From contig CM070875.1 in NCBI GenBank assembly GCA_036365515.1, forward strand, positions 100,423,128 through 100,487,127: a stretch of DNA of 64,000 nucleotides. The letters are read 5' to 3'. Position numbers and translations under genes: made by a program. The notes beneath the pieces were generated by a model. It saw nothing but the letters and a program-made list of their open reading frames with translations, was not told the origin of the DNA and ran no database searches. The stretch is from Torymus aiolomorphi (taxonomy: Eukaryota > Arthropoda > Insecta > Hymenoptera > Torymidae). Below, piece by piece: positions 47,830 through 58,779 of the stretch (within the stretch, counting starts at the first letter, position 1; every line of letters starts with the position of its first letter).

Positions 47830-49165
47830 CACAAGCCAGTGATATCCCTGGCATAATCGAACGTTGTTCCTCGAACTGTCAGCTGGATGCCGCTCCCACA
47901 GGTGTCGTACCTGAAATGCCTCGCTGACATACTCAGCCGGGCACAACCGGCAGCAGAATAAAGGGGATCTGGCTGCCCCCCTGCCATGCACCCGGTCTTT
48001 GCACGGCCGTGTCCGCCATATTGAGACATCTCGGCCGTGGGCATTTATAGGTTCGACACGCATGCTCCCACAAGACTGCGTATAATCCTGAGTTTGGTGG
48101 ACTAGCTACGACCGCACAATCCGGGCAAGTACAAGGGACGAATGAGCTCAACAGGCAAAAGAACGCGCGGGGTTCGCGCCTGCTCAACAAGCTCCGGTGG
48201 TACCGGAGCCAATGAGACGACCTCAGGTAGTGGCAGCACCGATGTATCTTCGCTGCTACTGTTGTGGTGAACCCGAGGTTAAAGAACACCGGAAGTGTCC
48301 TAACTTCCAGGATCATGATCTCCATGGACCCTGGTACCAGTGACGCTGAGAAGGAGGCGTAGGACCAGCCAGGTATTTCCACTCAGCCCCGACGATATTC
48401 ACGGTCTCTGACACGTTAAGGCCCGTGTTAATCACCTGATGGTGTATTTCCTCCCTCATATACATTAGCGTACCAGGCCGCTACACAACGACCTGACAGG
48501 GTATCCCATTAGCCTTCATGAACGCCCGCGCCGGGGTGAGAACGATGTCCTTATGATTCATGGGCGTTGGACACCAAACAAAAAAAGAACATCCTCTCTT
48601 CCGTCACGCAGCTCATCTAATCTCTGCCGAACAACGCCGTAGAGTACCGTATTGATAGAGGGATGGACGATTATCCATAATTTCTTTGCACCCTGCTGGC
48701 CCCAATGGATGAGATTACGTGAATCTAAGCACCCATCCTCGATGTGGAACTCGGTGAAGGCTGGTCACCCAACCAAGTAATACTTTGGTGTATTAATCCT
48801 GGCTGAGCGACCTCGGTGGGGACGGACCCCACTATATATGTTCAGGGAGTTAGTGAGTAAGTGTGTCGGGTGCTGGGCGGTGGAAGCGGAAACATTCAGA
48901 CAGAAAAAAAAAAATAAGCCTTGAGGAAAGGGGTCAAAACGTTTCGAGGCCAGCGGCGTCACCTGTAGCTGTTCAGCGATATAACCAAGATCCCTTGCTG
49001 CAGGGACTCTAACATCCTTGTCATCTAGAAATAATTCTGCAACGCTAGTGGAATGCAGGGTTTGATCCCGGAAGTCAACACTGCGGAAGAGCCTCGTGAA
49101 CTGGCGCTCAACCTCCCGTGGAGCAGGAGGAGTACCTGCGAGTACTAGAGCAACAACGTGATAAA
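47830..49165 (-). pseudogene. JmjC-domain protein with zinc fingers, frameshifted
   Basis: Minus strand, GC-richer than its surroundings. The N-terminal part (about 49140-48900) reads EVERQFTRLFRSVDFRDQTL and VPAARDLGYIAEQLQVTPL. INTPKYYLVG is followed by FTEFHIEDGCLDSRNLIHWG, with the Fe ligands His-x-Glu. Next come KKLWIIVHPSINTVLYGVV, a frameshift near 48553, PMNHKDIVLTPARAFMKANG, a TAG at about 48481, and EEIHHQVINTGLNVSETVN, with the last Fe-ligand His. Downstream is a C2H2 finger (CRLCPAEYVSEAFQVRHLWE, then RHP) near 47940-47880. The family comprises Fe/2-oxoglutarate oxygenases, mostly histone demethylases. Whether this was a host gene or transposon cargo is open. Confidence 0.75.
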
Positions 49166-49700
49166 GAAGTCTAATAACAGTGCCAATAGGAATAATAATA
49201 ATAATATTAGCAATGATAACAATAATAATAATATTAGTAGCGAAAATAGAGAGAAACCAGTGCTAATCGGATTAGCAAAAAGTTGGTCAGTCTTTTAATT
49301 ACTTTTTTAAACCCCCAATTCTAACCCGAAAATAACTCATGAGTAGTCTAAAAATACATACGTAGTTTAAAAGCAAATCAAAGAAAAAAATCAGCCTACA
49401 TTTTGCCATATATTTAGCACAAATTAAAGAAAATAAGTATTTTTGAAAAAAGAACGCAAAATTGTTACTTTACAGCCATTCGCTTGACTCAAGATTTAAC
49501 CCATTCTAAATTAGTACAGACTGTAACGAGAAGAAACAAACCTATGTGCTAGAAATGCACAGACGCATCTCTGAGAGAGTTTGGTTACGCAACCTTATTC
49601 TGTCGAACAGCTATGAGGTAGAGATAAGAAGAGTCCAAGCAGGTGATCTTAGTTTACACACAACCTTGAAGCAATTAGAGCGTCCTTCTACCCTTTGTCT
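49166..49700. other. Spacer with (AAT)n-like tract
   Basis: AATAATAAT/ATAATATTAG tract at 49185-49245, then AT-rich sequence. The plus-strand frame at 49546-49944 runs into the TA repeat and is not credible. Confidence 0.4.
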
Positions 49701-49708
49701 GCACATGA

Positions 49709-49822
<114 letters not shown>

Positions 49823-49849
49823 GCAACGAAGCCACCGCTTCGTATATAT

Positions 49850-52718
49850 ATGGGAGTGTCCGCCAGAAACGAGCCAGCGGACGCGCGCGGCGCCGTTTTC
49901 GCTCAAAATGCATTCTGTTCAACTCGCTCATATTCATTCGCTGAGTCTCTCGGAAAAAAATAAAGTACATATATCGATAGGATTTTTCCTCCTCTTTCTA
50001 ATGGTACTATTGTTTTTTCTCCAAAAGGCTTTCTTCTGATTGAAAATTCAAGTTGAATGTTCAGAGCCATTTTTCTCAAAGTATATCATTTTTTTTTTCA
50101 AATGCATTACACCATTCCAAAGTACAGATCCTAAGCTATAAAAGCCTAAAGTTTCAAGTTGGAGAAATGAAGGGTTCAAAAGTAATGTAATTAAAAAGAC
50201 AGCCCCATGAGGTCGAGCGCGCTCTCCACGCTGCGCTGCACCAGTAATGTAAACGTTAATTTGTATAAAAGTCCACATATTAAAATTCTAAATCATGTTA
50301 ATTTTTTGTTTATTTCTTAATTTTTTTATTTTTAGTCGAAGTCATTTTGATAGGCCTTTTCTTAATACTTGTTTTTTTTTCCTTGTGTTCTTTATAATCT
50401 TTTCCTTTTTTGATTGTTGGGTATAATTCGAATGTTTCTGATGCTGAGAGTCGTTTTAGTTCTAATCGTTTAGTGTCTGATATCAATTTAACGTAATGGT
50501 ATGACAGAGTTCCAGAGTTCCAGGCACAGTTTTTGCTGATTCTAATCGTTGTTTTACTTTTGTCTAGTTTCTAAATATTTATCTTTTGATGAAAAAAAAA
50601 AAAAAACAATATTTTCAGAATCTTTAGTTGCCCACTCGTAAAGATTTTGTGGCGTGAATATATAATTGTCGGATACTTTCCGTAAACTTGCTCGCCTAGC
50701 ATTGCTTTTCACGGAAGCACCAATTCCATCACATGCATTTTTCCCGTAAGCAGTTGCGTGAAAGTGCCACTCAGCTTCAACAGAAAAATCTTCATAGTGA
50801 TGAACAAGATTCTGGAAATTATGTTTATTTTTAAAATGTTGCGCTGCTCCATCAGTAAAATAAATGACTTTTTTAACAAAATCAAAAGATTTTTTAAGGT
50901 AATTAATTTTAATTTCTTGGATTAAGTAAACGGCTATGGCATAATGAATTAAATTGTCTGAAAAAACTACCATGCTTTTGTGTTCAATTTTGCAATCTAA
51001 TTCTCTATAGTAAATGGCTATTGTCGCCAAACTGCATTGATTATTGTTATAGTGGAAAGTTTGTGCTGCGTCTTGTGCAATAAAAGCATAGATTTCTGAA
51101 AAATCTAGGGAAATTAAAAATTCTCCTTTACATGACGATTCTTTCAAGATTTTAAAATAAGATGCCTGTTGTTTGGAGATAAAAGAATGAGTCTTGAGTT
51201 TATGCAAAAGAGGAAAAAAGACATCTATAAATGATGAATTAGAAACAGTTTGAGTTTGTAATGTCGATCTCTCAGTTGTTTGCCATATTTGAAATTTAAT
51301 TTCATTAACGCCAGAGTTCTCAAGAAATAATTCTAAATCTTTTTTTAGTGATTCAACACCAGGACAATTAGAGCACTCATTTAAATAACACTTTGTTGTT
51401 GAATTTGTACATACTATTTGAGCTATGCAATCCTTGTGAGTATTCATTTTATCAAACAGGCCTACTGATTTTCTTAAGCCAGCTAACAAAAGTTTGACAT
51501 TTTGGTGTTAGACGCATACACAAATCGAATGAGTGCCACTAGACTAAAACGCAATATTGAGGACAATATTCCTCAAGTTTAGTGAAACCAATTTTCGAAT
51601 TGGGATACATTTCTTTATATTTTATGTATAATTCTCTCAGATTATGCAAAACAAGTCTTCTGCATGTAGTTTTTTGATCCATCTTCATTTTTTATGCTCT
51701 TATTATCTTTGTATCCTGGCATAATTCTACTGTTATCATCACTTTCATAAAACAGTCTTGATCTACAGTATCGCTTGATAATTTTTTATTTCCTCTTTTG
51801 TCAACTAAAAGAGACTCATCATTATTTAGTAATTTAGATTTAGTAGCCAGCCGACGAGAAGAATTTGATAATTCAGCAGTTTTACGTGAGCTCCAATTCT
51901 TTGGAAGTAATTGCATGAGGATCAATTTTTCTTTTTTTGTTACATTTTCATCATTAAAGAATTTTTTCAAATTAGAAATTATTTCATAACAATCATTTAT
52001 CGAAACTTCATTTTCGTCTTTACTCTTGGCAATAAATTGTATCCTGCAAAAATCATATATTTTATCTCTATCTTTCAAAAACGGAAAATGTGCCTTCATT
52101 TCTACTGAAACTAATCTCAGATTATGTGAATGTTTTGTTTCATTGTAAGGATTAAAACAACGATGTAAATTCATGGCAAATAGGAGTATCACAAAATAAT
52201 TGTAATAATAATTTTATTATTTATTTCTAGAAATATAATGAGGAAGAATACATTTTTCAGTGGGCTTATAAGACTTTGAAGTCGTTTCTTTGGATATGGA
52301 GAGCAGATCTGTTAAATCTCTAGTGATGAGAAGTCGAATGAAAATTACACACATTCGCGTGTCGTACATTAACAGCGCGTTGCATCGCAGCACGGGGACC
52401 GCCCGCCGCTGTCTTTTCAGTTTCATTACTTTTGAACCCTTCATTTCTCCAACTTGAAACTATAGGCTTTCGTAGCTTAAGACTTGTACTTTCGAATGGT
52501 GTAATGCATTTTGGAAAAAAAATGGTATACTTTGAGAAAAATGGCTCTGAACATTCAACTTGAATTTTCAATCAGAAGAAAGCATTTTGGAGAAAAAGTA
52601 ATAGTACCATTAGAGAGAGGAGGAAAAAATCTATCGATATTTGTACTTTGTTTTTTTCCGAGCGACTCAGCGAGTGAATATGAGTGAGTTGAACAGAGTG
52701 CATTTTGCGCGAAAACGT
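49850..52718. mobile_element. Terminal-inverted-repeat DNA transposon of unassigned family
   Basis: The left end (49850-50160) and right end (52440-52718) are inverted copies (AAAGTATATCATTTTTTTTT, CCATTTTTCTCAAAG, AATTCAAGTTGAATGTTCAG). The outermost about 45 bp of the left end (GGGAGTGTCCGCCAGAAACG onward) is missing on the right, where unrelated sequence begins. A broken transposase-like gene is inside. A related end is at 12370-12620. No target duplication is visible. Confidence 0.75.
50554..52192 (-). pseudogene. Transposase-like protein of a widespread but uncharacterised arthropod family
   Basis: Three readable parts, right to left. 52192-51692 (YDFCRIQFIAKSKDE; LMQLLPKNWSSRKTAELSNS) is followed by a bridging part at about 51680-51520 in other frames (CRRLVLHNLRELYIKYKEMY, IGFTKLEEYCP). 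Last is 51489-50554, with Cys pairs (CYLNECSNCPG), SFISKQQASYFKILKE, GEFLISLDFSEIYAFIAQDA, VIYFTDGAAQHFKNKHNF and AEWHFHATAYGKNACDGIGA. I know this architecture from many unannotated arthropod proteins. The conserved Asp in SLDFSEIYAF and YFTDGAAQ, with later acidic residues, suggests a DDE-type nuclease, but that is inference. It is frameshifted and therefore inactive. Confidence 0.6.
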
Positions 52719-52789
52719 ATCTCTATCCTTGTAACCCGGTTCACCATGAACTATCTAACATACCTAGACTCAGCGCTTCCATCCGGAAT

Positions 52790-53440
52790 TACCGCTATTA
52801 CTATCGATAGGGATAAGGTGACTCCGGTAGGGCGGACACATAGTGCGACGGGCACACATGTGTACGTCGTGTAGCAGAGGAACTAAGGGGTATCCTGGCT
52901 CTTTCTATACAGACCATCGTGCAACACGAGGTAGGAGAGGAAAGACTCGTCTCGTCGTAGTCCACTAGTGTACGTGCACATACGTCACTAGGGGAGCACG
53001 AACTGACGTTAGGCATTCGATACGAAGAACACCGGAACTCGAGCTGTCCCTGCCGTCGTGCACACACAATTCTGGGTGAGTGCTTGCCACGGTTCGCAGA
53101 CAAAGGGACACCGGAACACGAGCTGCCCTGCCGTCGTGCACACACGAGGCCGCAACAAACGAACCTCCGGATCAAGACTCACCCAGGCCCCGGCACACAC
53201 GTGTCTAAGTGAATGCTTGTCACGGTCCGCCGACAACCAAACACCGGAACAAGTCCTGAATTTACCATCGTGCACATACGAGGTAGAGACAAACTGACTC
53301 ATGGGGTCTACTGTCACCTTGGTTTTGTGCACACACGTACTTAGGTGACTGACTGATACAGTCCTGGAGGCGGAACAGGAACAACGAGATTCCTCGCTGA
53401 CGTACACAACATAGACTATACGACCCGACAAATATCCAGT
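52790..53440. repeat. Degenerate GC-richer tandem array
   Basis: Boxes such as ACACCGGAAC, CCGTCGTGCACACAC, GAGTGCTTGCCACGG and CGAGGTAGAGACAAAC recur every 80-165 bp about five times. Open frames on both strands are a by-product. Its origin is unknown. Confidence 0.65.
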
Positions 53441-53632
53441 CGAGACTCGTTACATATCCCAGCGTGCGACTCTGTGCGACAACCGTCCACCACGAGAGGG
53501 AATTAGCGTGAGATACAAAAAGCGTTCCGTAGTAAGTGCATTTTCTGGCTTTTATGTTTTAGATAGCGTAAGCTACGGCGTGGCAGGCGTCCCGCAGATA
53601 CTTTCGATTAATCCTTTGTTATTTGTAGTTTA

Positions 53633-54062
53633 TGTTCGGGATTGTAGTATCCGGGCGAGCCGCCAGATGGCATGCACCAACGAGCAACCTTCAATGAAAA
53701 ATACTCCTATGAGTATACATATAGTGGCCTGCGGCGCCCACTAGCCAGGTGCTTTATGCACGTGCCTTATTACTTTGCCCCTATCGATTTTACCTATACT
53801 TTGCCTTATTGCCGACACTTGCCTACATTTATTGCCTACAGTTACATTGCCTATACTTTCTTGTCTTATTTGCGAATAAGACACTTTATACTTTGTCTAT
53901 TCCATTTGAACGCATTTTACGTTCACACCTTTTTCTGTAATCAACTTTTACTTGCGAGTAGAGTTGATTGCATAGACTCTCGAAGTCTTAATTTTCCCTT
54001 TTATTTCTTTTCGCTGACAAATCCTAATAATATAAATTTTCGTATACGTTCAATCGTAGACA
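53633..54062 (+). repeat. 5' LTR of BEL/Pao element (430 bp)
   Basis: Starts TGTTCGGGATTG and ends CGTAGACA. From 53829 on it matches 55732-55966 closely. The internal sequence begins TTTTTGGTCCTTCGAGCC, a form typical of BEL leaders. Frames 53672-54175 over it are artefacts. Confidence 0.88.
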
Positions 54063-54312
54063 TTTTTGGTCCTTCGAGCCGGATAGGGTTGTCAACCGAG
54101 AGAAATTCTTACAAAGCAATAGAACACTCGAGTGTTACATTAATTGTCAGAGATTTACGACCATTGGCAAGTTAGTTCTTTGGAGATTTACGACCTCCTA
54201 ACGAAATCTATTGTGTGACTGATCTCTTTGCTTCTGCCACTCTGCGCAGCGGGCGGAGATACCACACAAACTCTCATAACACTCAGGGATTAGCTTATTT
54301 CTTTCAATCAAA

Positions 54313-55188
54313 ATGCCAACACTTTCACTTACGCAAACCATCGAGCGTCAGCTCGAATTATTTAATCGAATCTGCAATTCAAGTACCAATATCAAGAAAG
54401 TGGGCAAGGACAATATTACTTGTGAGCTTCTCGAAGCTAAGCTACAGATATTAGAGAAAAACTGGAAAGAATTCCAAGAAAATCACACTATTTTCCTATC
54501 TCAGAAATTTGAAAGCACTAGCAAGAGTGATTATTTTGTCAATGATTGCTATGGTTTAACAGAAGACGGTTATATCAATTCAACTGTCTATATAGCCCAA
54601 TTGCTTAAACAATTCCCTCAACAAGATAATGTGCCTATTGTACAACAAACAGTTCCTACAAGAAAGTTACGCAATATCGAAGTTCCTACTTTTTCCAGGA
54701 AATTCACTAACTGGTTAGATTTTAAAGATCTATTCAAAGCTACCATCATCAAAGATGAACGACTCTCTAATTCAGAGAAACTACAACAATTGAAAACGCA
54801 TGTTCAAGGAGAAGCATCCGACATGCTCAAAACAATTCAAATTACTGATCTGAACTTCCCCATTGCCTGGAAAAAGCTAGAAGACCACTATACAAACAAA
54901 CGTCGACTTATTGCCATCTATACTAAGACACTACTCGATCTACCTGATGTAAGTTCCGATTCTCCATCTCAATTACAATCCTTTCTTAACTCATCGACAA
55001 ATGCAATCTCAGCTTTAGAGCAGCTTAAAAGGCCAATCAACCAATGGGATGATCTTCTTGTACCTATCATTGCTCATAAACTTCATTCCAAAACCTTACG
55101 CGAGTGGGAAACACAAGTCAGTAAGAGTGCCGATCCTCCCACTTTTTCCCAGCTTAGTCAGTTTATCACTGAATATATTGACTTTTAG
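54313..55188 (+). CDS. BEL/Pao Gag (DUF1759 family)
   Basis: 291 residues from ATG 54313 (MPTLSLTQTIERQLELFNRI). The diagnostic part is VPTFSRKFTNWLDFKDLFKA, SNSEKLQQLKTHVQGEAS and AWKKLEDHYTNKRRLI, the DUF1759 region of BEL/Pao gag proteins that forms the capsid lattice. It ends with a TAG at 55186-55188 after YIDF. The downstream sequence in the neighbouring frame continues the protein, so a one-base loss in the preceding T-run most likely caused the early stop. Otherwise this part is intact. Confidence 0.88.
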   Translation: MPTLSLTQTIERQLELFNRICNSSTNIKKVGKDNITCELLEAKLQILEKNWKEFQENHTIFLSQKFESTSKSDYFVNDCYGLTEDGYINSTVYIAQLLKQFPQQDNVPIVQQTVPTRKLRNIEVPTFSRKFTNWLDFKDLFKATIIKDERLSNSEKLQQLKTHVQGEASDMLKTIQITDLNFPIAWKKLEDHYTNKRRLIAIYTKTLLDLPDVSSDSPSQLQSFLNSSTNAISALEQLKRPINQWDDLLVPIIAHKLHSKTLREWETQVSKSADPPTFSQLSQFITEYIDF

Positions 55189-55730
55189 AAACCACCTCAG
55201 TGCCTAATTTAAGTAAATCTAAAACTCCAGAAAACAGATCAATTAGCTCTCATACTACGTTTACCGACAAGTGTGTCTTTTGTGCAGACGCACATTTCAT
55301 TACTCGTTGCGACGCCTTCAAAACCAAAACCGCAAGTGAGCGAAAAATCTTCGTGGAAAAAAAGAAGTTATGTTTCAATTGTTTTGGGTTTCACCCGATC
55401 AGTAATTGCCGATCTGTTAGAAGATGTATCATATGTAACAAACAACACCATACGCTTCTTCACGAAGATATAAGTACAAGCTCACATGTGACCCCCATTC
55501 ATAATCACGTCGCTACCCCAGCCCCTTCTTTTGTTTCAAATAGTGAGCTTAGGTTAAGTTTAGTAGCTCAAAGCTTCTCCATGTAATTTTCTATACTAGC
55601 TACCGCTTCGGGGAAACTCCGCGGTGCTGACGGTAAAATGCACACTGCCCGAGCTATGATAGATCCTGGATCCCAAAGTTCCTTTGTATCTGAGGTGTTA
55701 TTAAAAAGCTTCAACAACCATACTCTTACC
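55189..55730 (+). pseudogene. BEL/Pao zinc knuckles and truncated protease
   Basis: The frame to 55586 has CVFCADAHFITRC, LCFNCFGFHPISNC and CIICNKQHHTLLH, three Cys/His knuckles that bind RNA in BEL gag-pol. After a frameshift near 55585, the protease part reads LATASGKLRGADG and ARAMIDPGSQSSFVSEVL, with the retropepsin active-site Asp in IDPGS. It is cut off after SFNNH, where LTR sequence begins. No functional protease is possible. Confidence 0.88.
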
Positions 55731-55731
55731 A

Positions 55732-55966
55732 TTTATTGCCTACAGCTACATTGCCTATACTTTGTTGTCTTATTTGCGAATAAGACACTTTATACTTTTC
55801 CTATTCTATTTGAACGCATTTTACTTTCACACCTTTTTCTGTAATCAACTTTTACTTTCTAGTAGAGTTGATTGCATAGACTCTCGAAGTCTTAATTTTC
55901 CCTTTTATTTCTTCTCGCTGACAAATCCTAATAATATAAATTTTCGTATACGTTCTATAGTAGACA
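55732..55966 (+). repeat. 3' LTR of BEL/Pao element, 5'-truncated
   Basis: Matches 53829-54062 (TTTATTGCCTACAG to TAGACA) with scattered differences. About the first 195 bp are missing at the deletion junction. Confidence 0.88.
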
Positions 55967-56131
55967 GTTTACCTATAGTTTACATTCTATTTTTGCCAAT
56001 AGACATTACACTTTGTTATTTTTGCTGAAACAGTGTCTTTTAATTATACTATAAGCCACCTGATCCTACTGATCTCCCACATTTGAACCCTAGTATACTC
56101 GTGAGCATCCGGCAGTGGGCGGAGCTACCAT

Positions 56132-56136
<5 letters not shown>

Positions 56137-56229
<93 letters not shown>
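56137..56229. repeat. (CA)n microsatellite
   Basis: About 46 CA units, directly left of modular repeat E. Confidence 0.97.
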
Positions 56230-56230
<1 letters not shown>

Positions 56231-56440
56231 TGCGGAAACCGGTACTTTTGAGGATCTATAGTTTTTTTCTCCAGATTTCGTATATGCATGACTAAAGAAA
56301 TAACTCCCTCTCTGCGTTGAAGGTATTAATATAAATTCTCAAAAGTACCGTTTCATACCGGAGGAATTTTGAGGATGTCCTCAAAAGTCCGAAAAAACCT
56401 CAAAGGATCGAATTCGTGCTGACATAGATCCTCAAAAGCA

Positions 56441-56470
<30 letters not shown>
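56230..56470. mobile_element. Modular repeat E (motif ATCCTCAAAAGTACCG)
   Basis: Forward or inverted forms of CTCAAAAGT occur at about 56246, 56338, 56372, 56383 and 56430. The shared core is in reverse orientation (CATGACTAAAGAAATAACTC at about 56286). It is bounded by (CA)n on the left and (TA)n on the right. Confidence 0.6.
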
Positions 56471-56472
<2 letters not shown>

Positions 56473-56646
56473 CGAATGCAGCTTTTGAGGATCTATGTCA
56501 GCACGATTCGATACTAAAGAAATATAGACCCTGGGGTTATAGACTCTAGAAAATGGCCGAAAACTCTCCAAAACTGGTCATATATATCTTTGTCGGTGTG
56601 AAGAGGCTCTTCAAAACCGGAGAAACTCTTCAAAACCGATAAACGA

Positions 56647-56650
<4 letters not shown>
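56471..56650. mobile_element. Modular repeat F (motif CTCTTCAAAACCGG)
   Basis: It begins with GCTTTTGAGGATCTATGTCA, the mirror of the end of repeat E across a (TA)n tract. It has a core variant in reverse (ACTAAAGAAATATAGACCCT, then GGGGTTATAGACTCTAGA) that matches the core of repeat A. It then iterates CTC(C/T)(C/T)CAAAACYGG-like motifs at about 56566, 56608 and 56626. A TA tract follows. Confidence 0.55.
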
Positions 56651-56687
<37 letters not shown>

Positions 56688-56840
56688 TTCTTTTACCAGA
56701 TTTATGGAGCCCTTTTATACACATGAGCATATTTATTAGAGTTTCTATACCCAGAGAGGGATTATTTCTTTAGTCACTTGTATACGGGAACTCTGGGCGT
56801 AGGTACTAATATACAGGGATGGGCTCCATAAAGGGGTTAA
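56650..56840. mobile_element. Modular repeat D (same motif as A)
   Basis: TTTATGGAGCCCTTTTATAC at 56699, core CAGAGAGGGATTATTTCTTT plus AGTCACTTGTATAC, then ACTAATATACAGGGATGGGC and the inverted motif GGGCTCCATAAA at about 56820. It has fewer motif copies than A. (TA)n lies on both sides (56650-56684, 56850-56922). Confidence 0.65.
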
Positions 56841-56844
56841 GTGA

Positions 56845-56849
<5 letters not shown>

Positions 56850-56934
<85 letters not shown>
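56850..56934. repeat. (TA)n(CA)n microsatellite
   Basis: About 36 TA units and then ACACACACAC, ending at the Helitron hairpin. Confidence 0.95.
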
Positions 56935-56953
56935 GGGGGGGCTTCGCCCCCCC
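56935..56953 (-). repeat. Helitron 3' terminal hairpin
   Basis: A 7-bp G/C stem with a five-base CTTCG (CGAAG on the minus strand) loop, followed outward by AGTGTGTG on the minus strand. GC-only, inside AT-rich DNA. Confidence 0.75.
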
Positions 56954-57409
56954 GCGCGCGAATTTTTTTAATTTTATATGTGTTTTATATTAATGGAGTT
57001 CTAATATTCTTTTTCATATTGAAATTGTATAACGTAGCGTTTTAAAAAGAAGAAATTAAAAATGATCAAAATTTTAATAATTGTTCGATTCTTTTAATTT
57101 ATAGTTCTGTCAATGATAGAACTTATTCACTTATACATTAACGAATGGTGGTAGTAGTATAGTTACATGACAACAATTAACTGAAAAGTTATTTTTGTCG
57201 GCCGTGCCTTAGTTGTCGGAATGTTCCACAGATATTGAATGGTTGTAGTATATGCAAAGAAGCAATTGATGTCGTTTATGCAAAAAAGCAATTTATGTCG
57301 GTAGCCGTGGCTAACTCGTCTTGCGAATTGGTGTCTTCGTTTATAGTTTAAAGCTCTTCATTTTATATTTCGTAATAATCTTTATACATCATTCAAAAAT
57401 TTCCTTCCA

Positions 57410-58779
57410 TACTATATTTTCAATTTCATCAGAATGATTCGAATCATTTTCAAGAAATAAATTTTCTGGGTTTGTACATCTTGACAAAGCTACATATAAT
57501 TGGCCATGAGAGAATAAAGGGCGCCTAAAATATATTCCAAGTTTATTGAAGCTTTGACCTTGTAACTTGTTAATAGTTATCGCAAAGGCTAAGACGACAG
57601 GAAATTGTTTTCGATATAATATAAAAGGTAAAGACGATGATTCTCCTGAATTTAAAGTTATTTTAGGTATCTAAGCTATTTGTCCTTTGTTGTAACCAGC
57701 TACTATCATGGCTTTTATATTGTACTTGTGCAATTCTAAAATTTTTAATCTTGTACCGTTACACAATCCATCGTTAATACTAATGTTCCTTATGAGCATA
57801 ACAATGGCATTGGGTTTTAATACTAATTTATGAAATGGTAGCCCTGGAAATTTGAAAGAATTTAAATATTCTATTGAAAAATTTAATTGAACATCTTCAT
57901 CACTTTGATCTACTCCTTTTGGTTTAGCATAATCAATACTATATAAATTTTCTCTGTTGAATCTATTCTTTTAACTACTTCATTATTCAAGTGATAAATA
58001 TCTTGATTATGACCAGATAAAATTGCCCTATCTGATAAATCTTCCTTGCCAGTTATAGTGGAACCATAAATTTTTTCACATATATTGTCGACTTTCCATT
58101 TTTCAGATATTGATAAAGACGATACTTTTCTGTCACCGATTTCTAACAAGAATTTTGAAAATTTTATTTTATTGGATCTCATATTTTTAGTTAATTTTAA
58201 TATTTTAAATTTTGGCCACAAATTAGAACGTTTGATAGATTCATTAATTATAGTGATTCTACATCCATTTTTCAATACTGGCAAAATTTGTCTGAAATCT
58301 CCTCCTAAAATTAATAATTTTCCAGCAAAAGGTATTGAATCGATTTGGCAACAATCTCTTAAAGTTTTATCTACAACTTCTAATGCTTTTTTAGGAATCA
58401 TTGATGCTTCATCCCAAATGAGTACATCACATTCACGTAACCTTCTTTTATCTGAATCTAATTTCAAAAATGTTGTTTCAATATTTGATAAATCTAATGG
58501 CAATTTAAAAGTTCTGTGACTTGTCATTCCTTCCGGAAGTAGTATAGGAGCAATTCCAGTCCATGCCATAGAAACAACTTTTTGTCCTTCTCCTAAATAA
58601 TAATGAATTAATGTTTTGTAAAGAAATGTTTTCCCAGTACCTCCGGGACCATCAATAAAAATCATACGATCATTAGTTTGTATTATGAAATTGAAAATAT
58701 CATTTTGTTCATTATTTAATTGATTTTTATGTTCTTGAAATAACTGTTTGTGTTTATCATTTATTATTTTTTTTTTCAT
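57410..58779 (-). pseudogene. Helitron helicase part (PIF1-like)
   Basis: The main frame 58779-57910 has Walker A (IDGPGGTGKTFLYK), Walker B (VLIWDEASMIPK), LILGGDFRQILPVL and LTKNMRS. After a frameshift near 57930, other frames continue with INDGLCNGTRL, AFAITINKLQGQSF and GQLYVALSRC, the last PIF1 motifs, ending near 57410. The 5'-3' helicase unwinds the strand released by the Rep domain. It is joined to Rep in one polyprotein; here a run of about ten A (58768-58778) shifts the frame between them. Confidence 0.9.

Larger units (their letters stand above)
53628..55971 (+). mobile_element. BEL/Pao LTR retrotransposon, internally deleted
   Basis: GTTTA at 53628-53632 and 55967-55971 is the target duplication. 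The order is 5' LTR (53633-54062), leader, gag, zinc knuckles, start of protease, then directly a truncated 3' LTR. Reverse transcriptase, RNase H and integrase are absent, removed by a deletion joining the protease to a point about 200 bp into the 3' LTR. Confidence 0.9.

Noticed and set aside
48241..48350. Plus-strand Cys/His stretch (CYCCGEPEVKEHRKC) as a retroviral zinc knuckle
   Set aside because: Spacing does not fit CX2CX4HX4C, and the minus strand carries a clear JmjC pseudogene.
52801..53431. Long minus-strand Cys/Ser/Arg-rich frames
   Set aside because: By-products of the GC-richer degenerate array; no domain and overlapping frames on both strands.
58085..58519. 144-codon plus-strand frame, and the 201-codon frame at 61525-62130
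   Set aside because: Antisense shadows of the Helitron helicase and of its tandem repeat.
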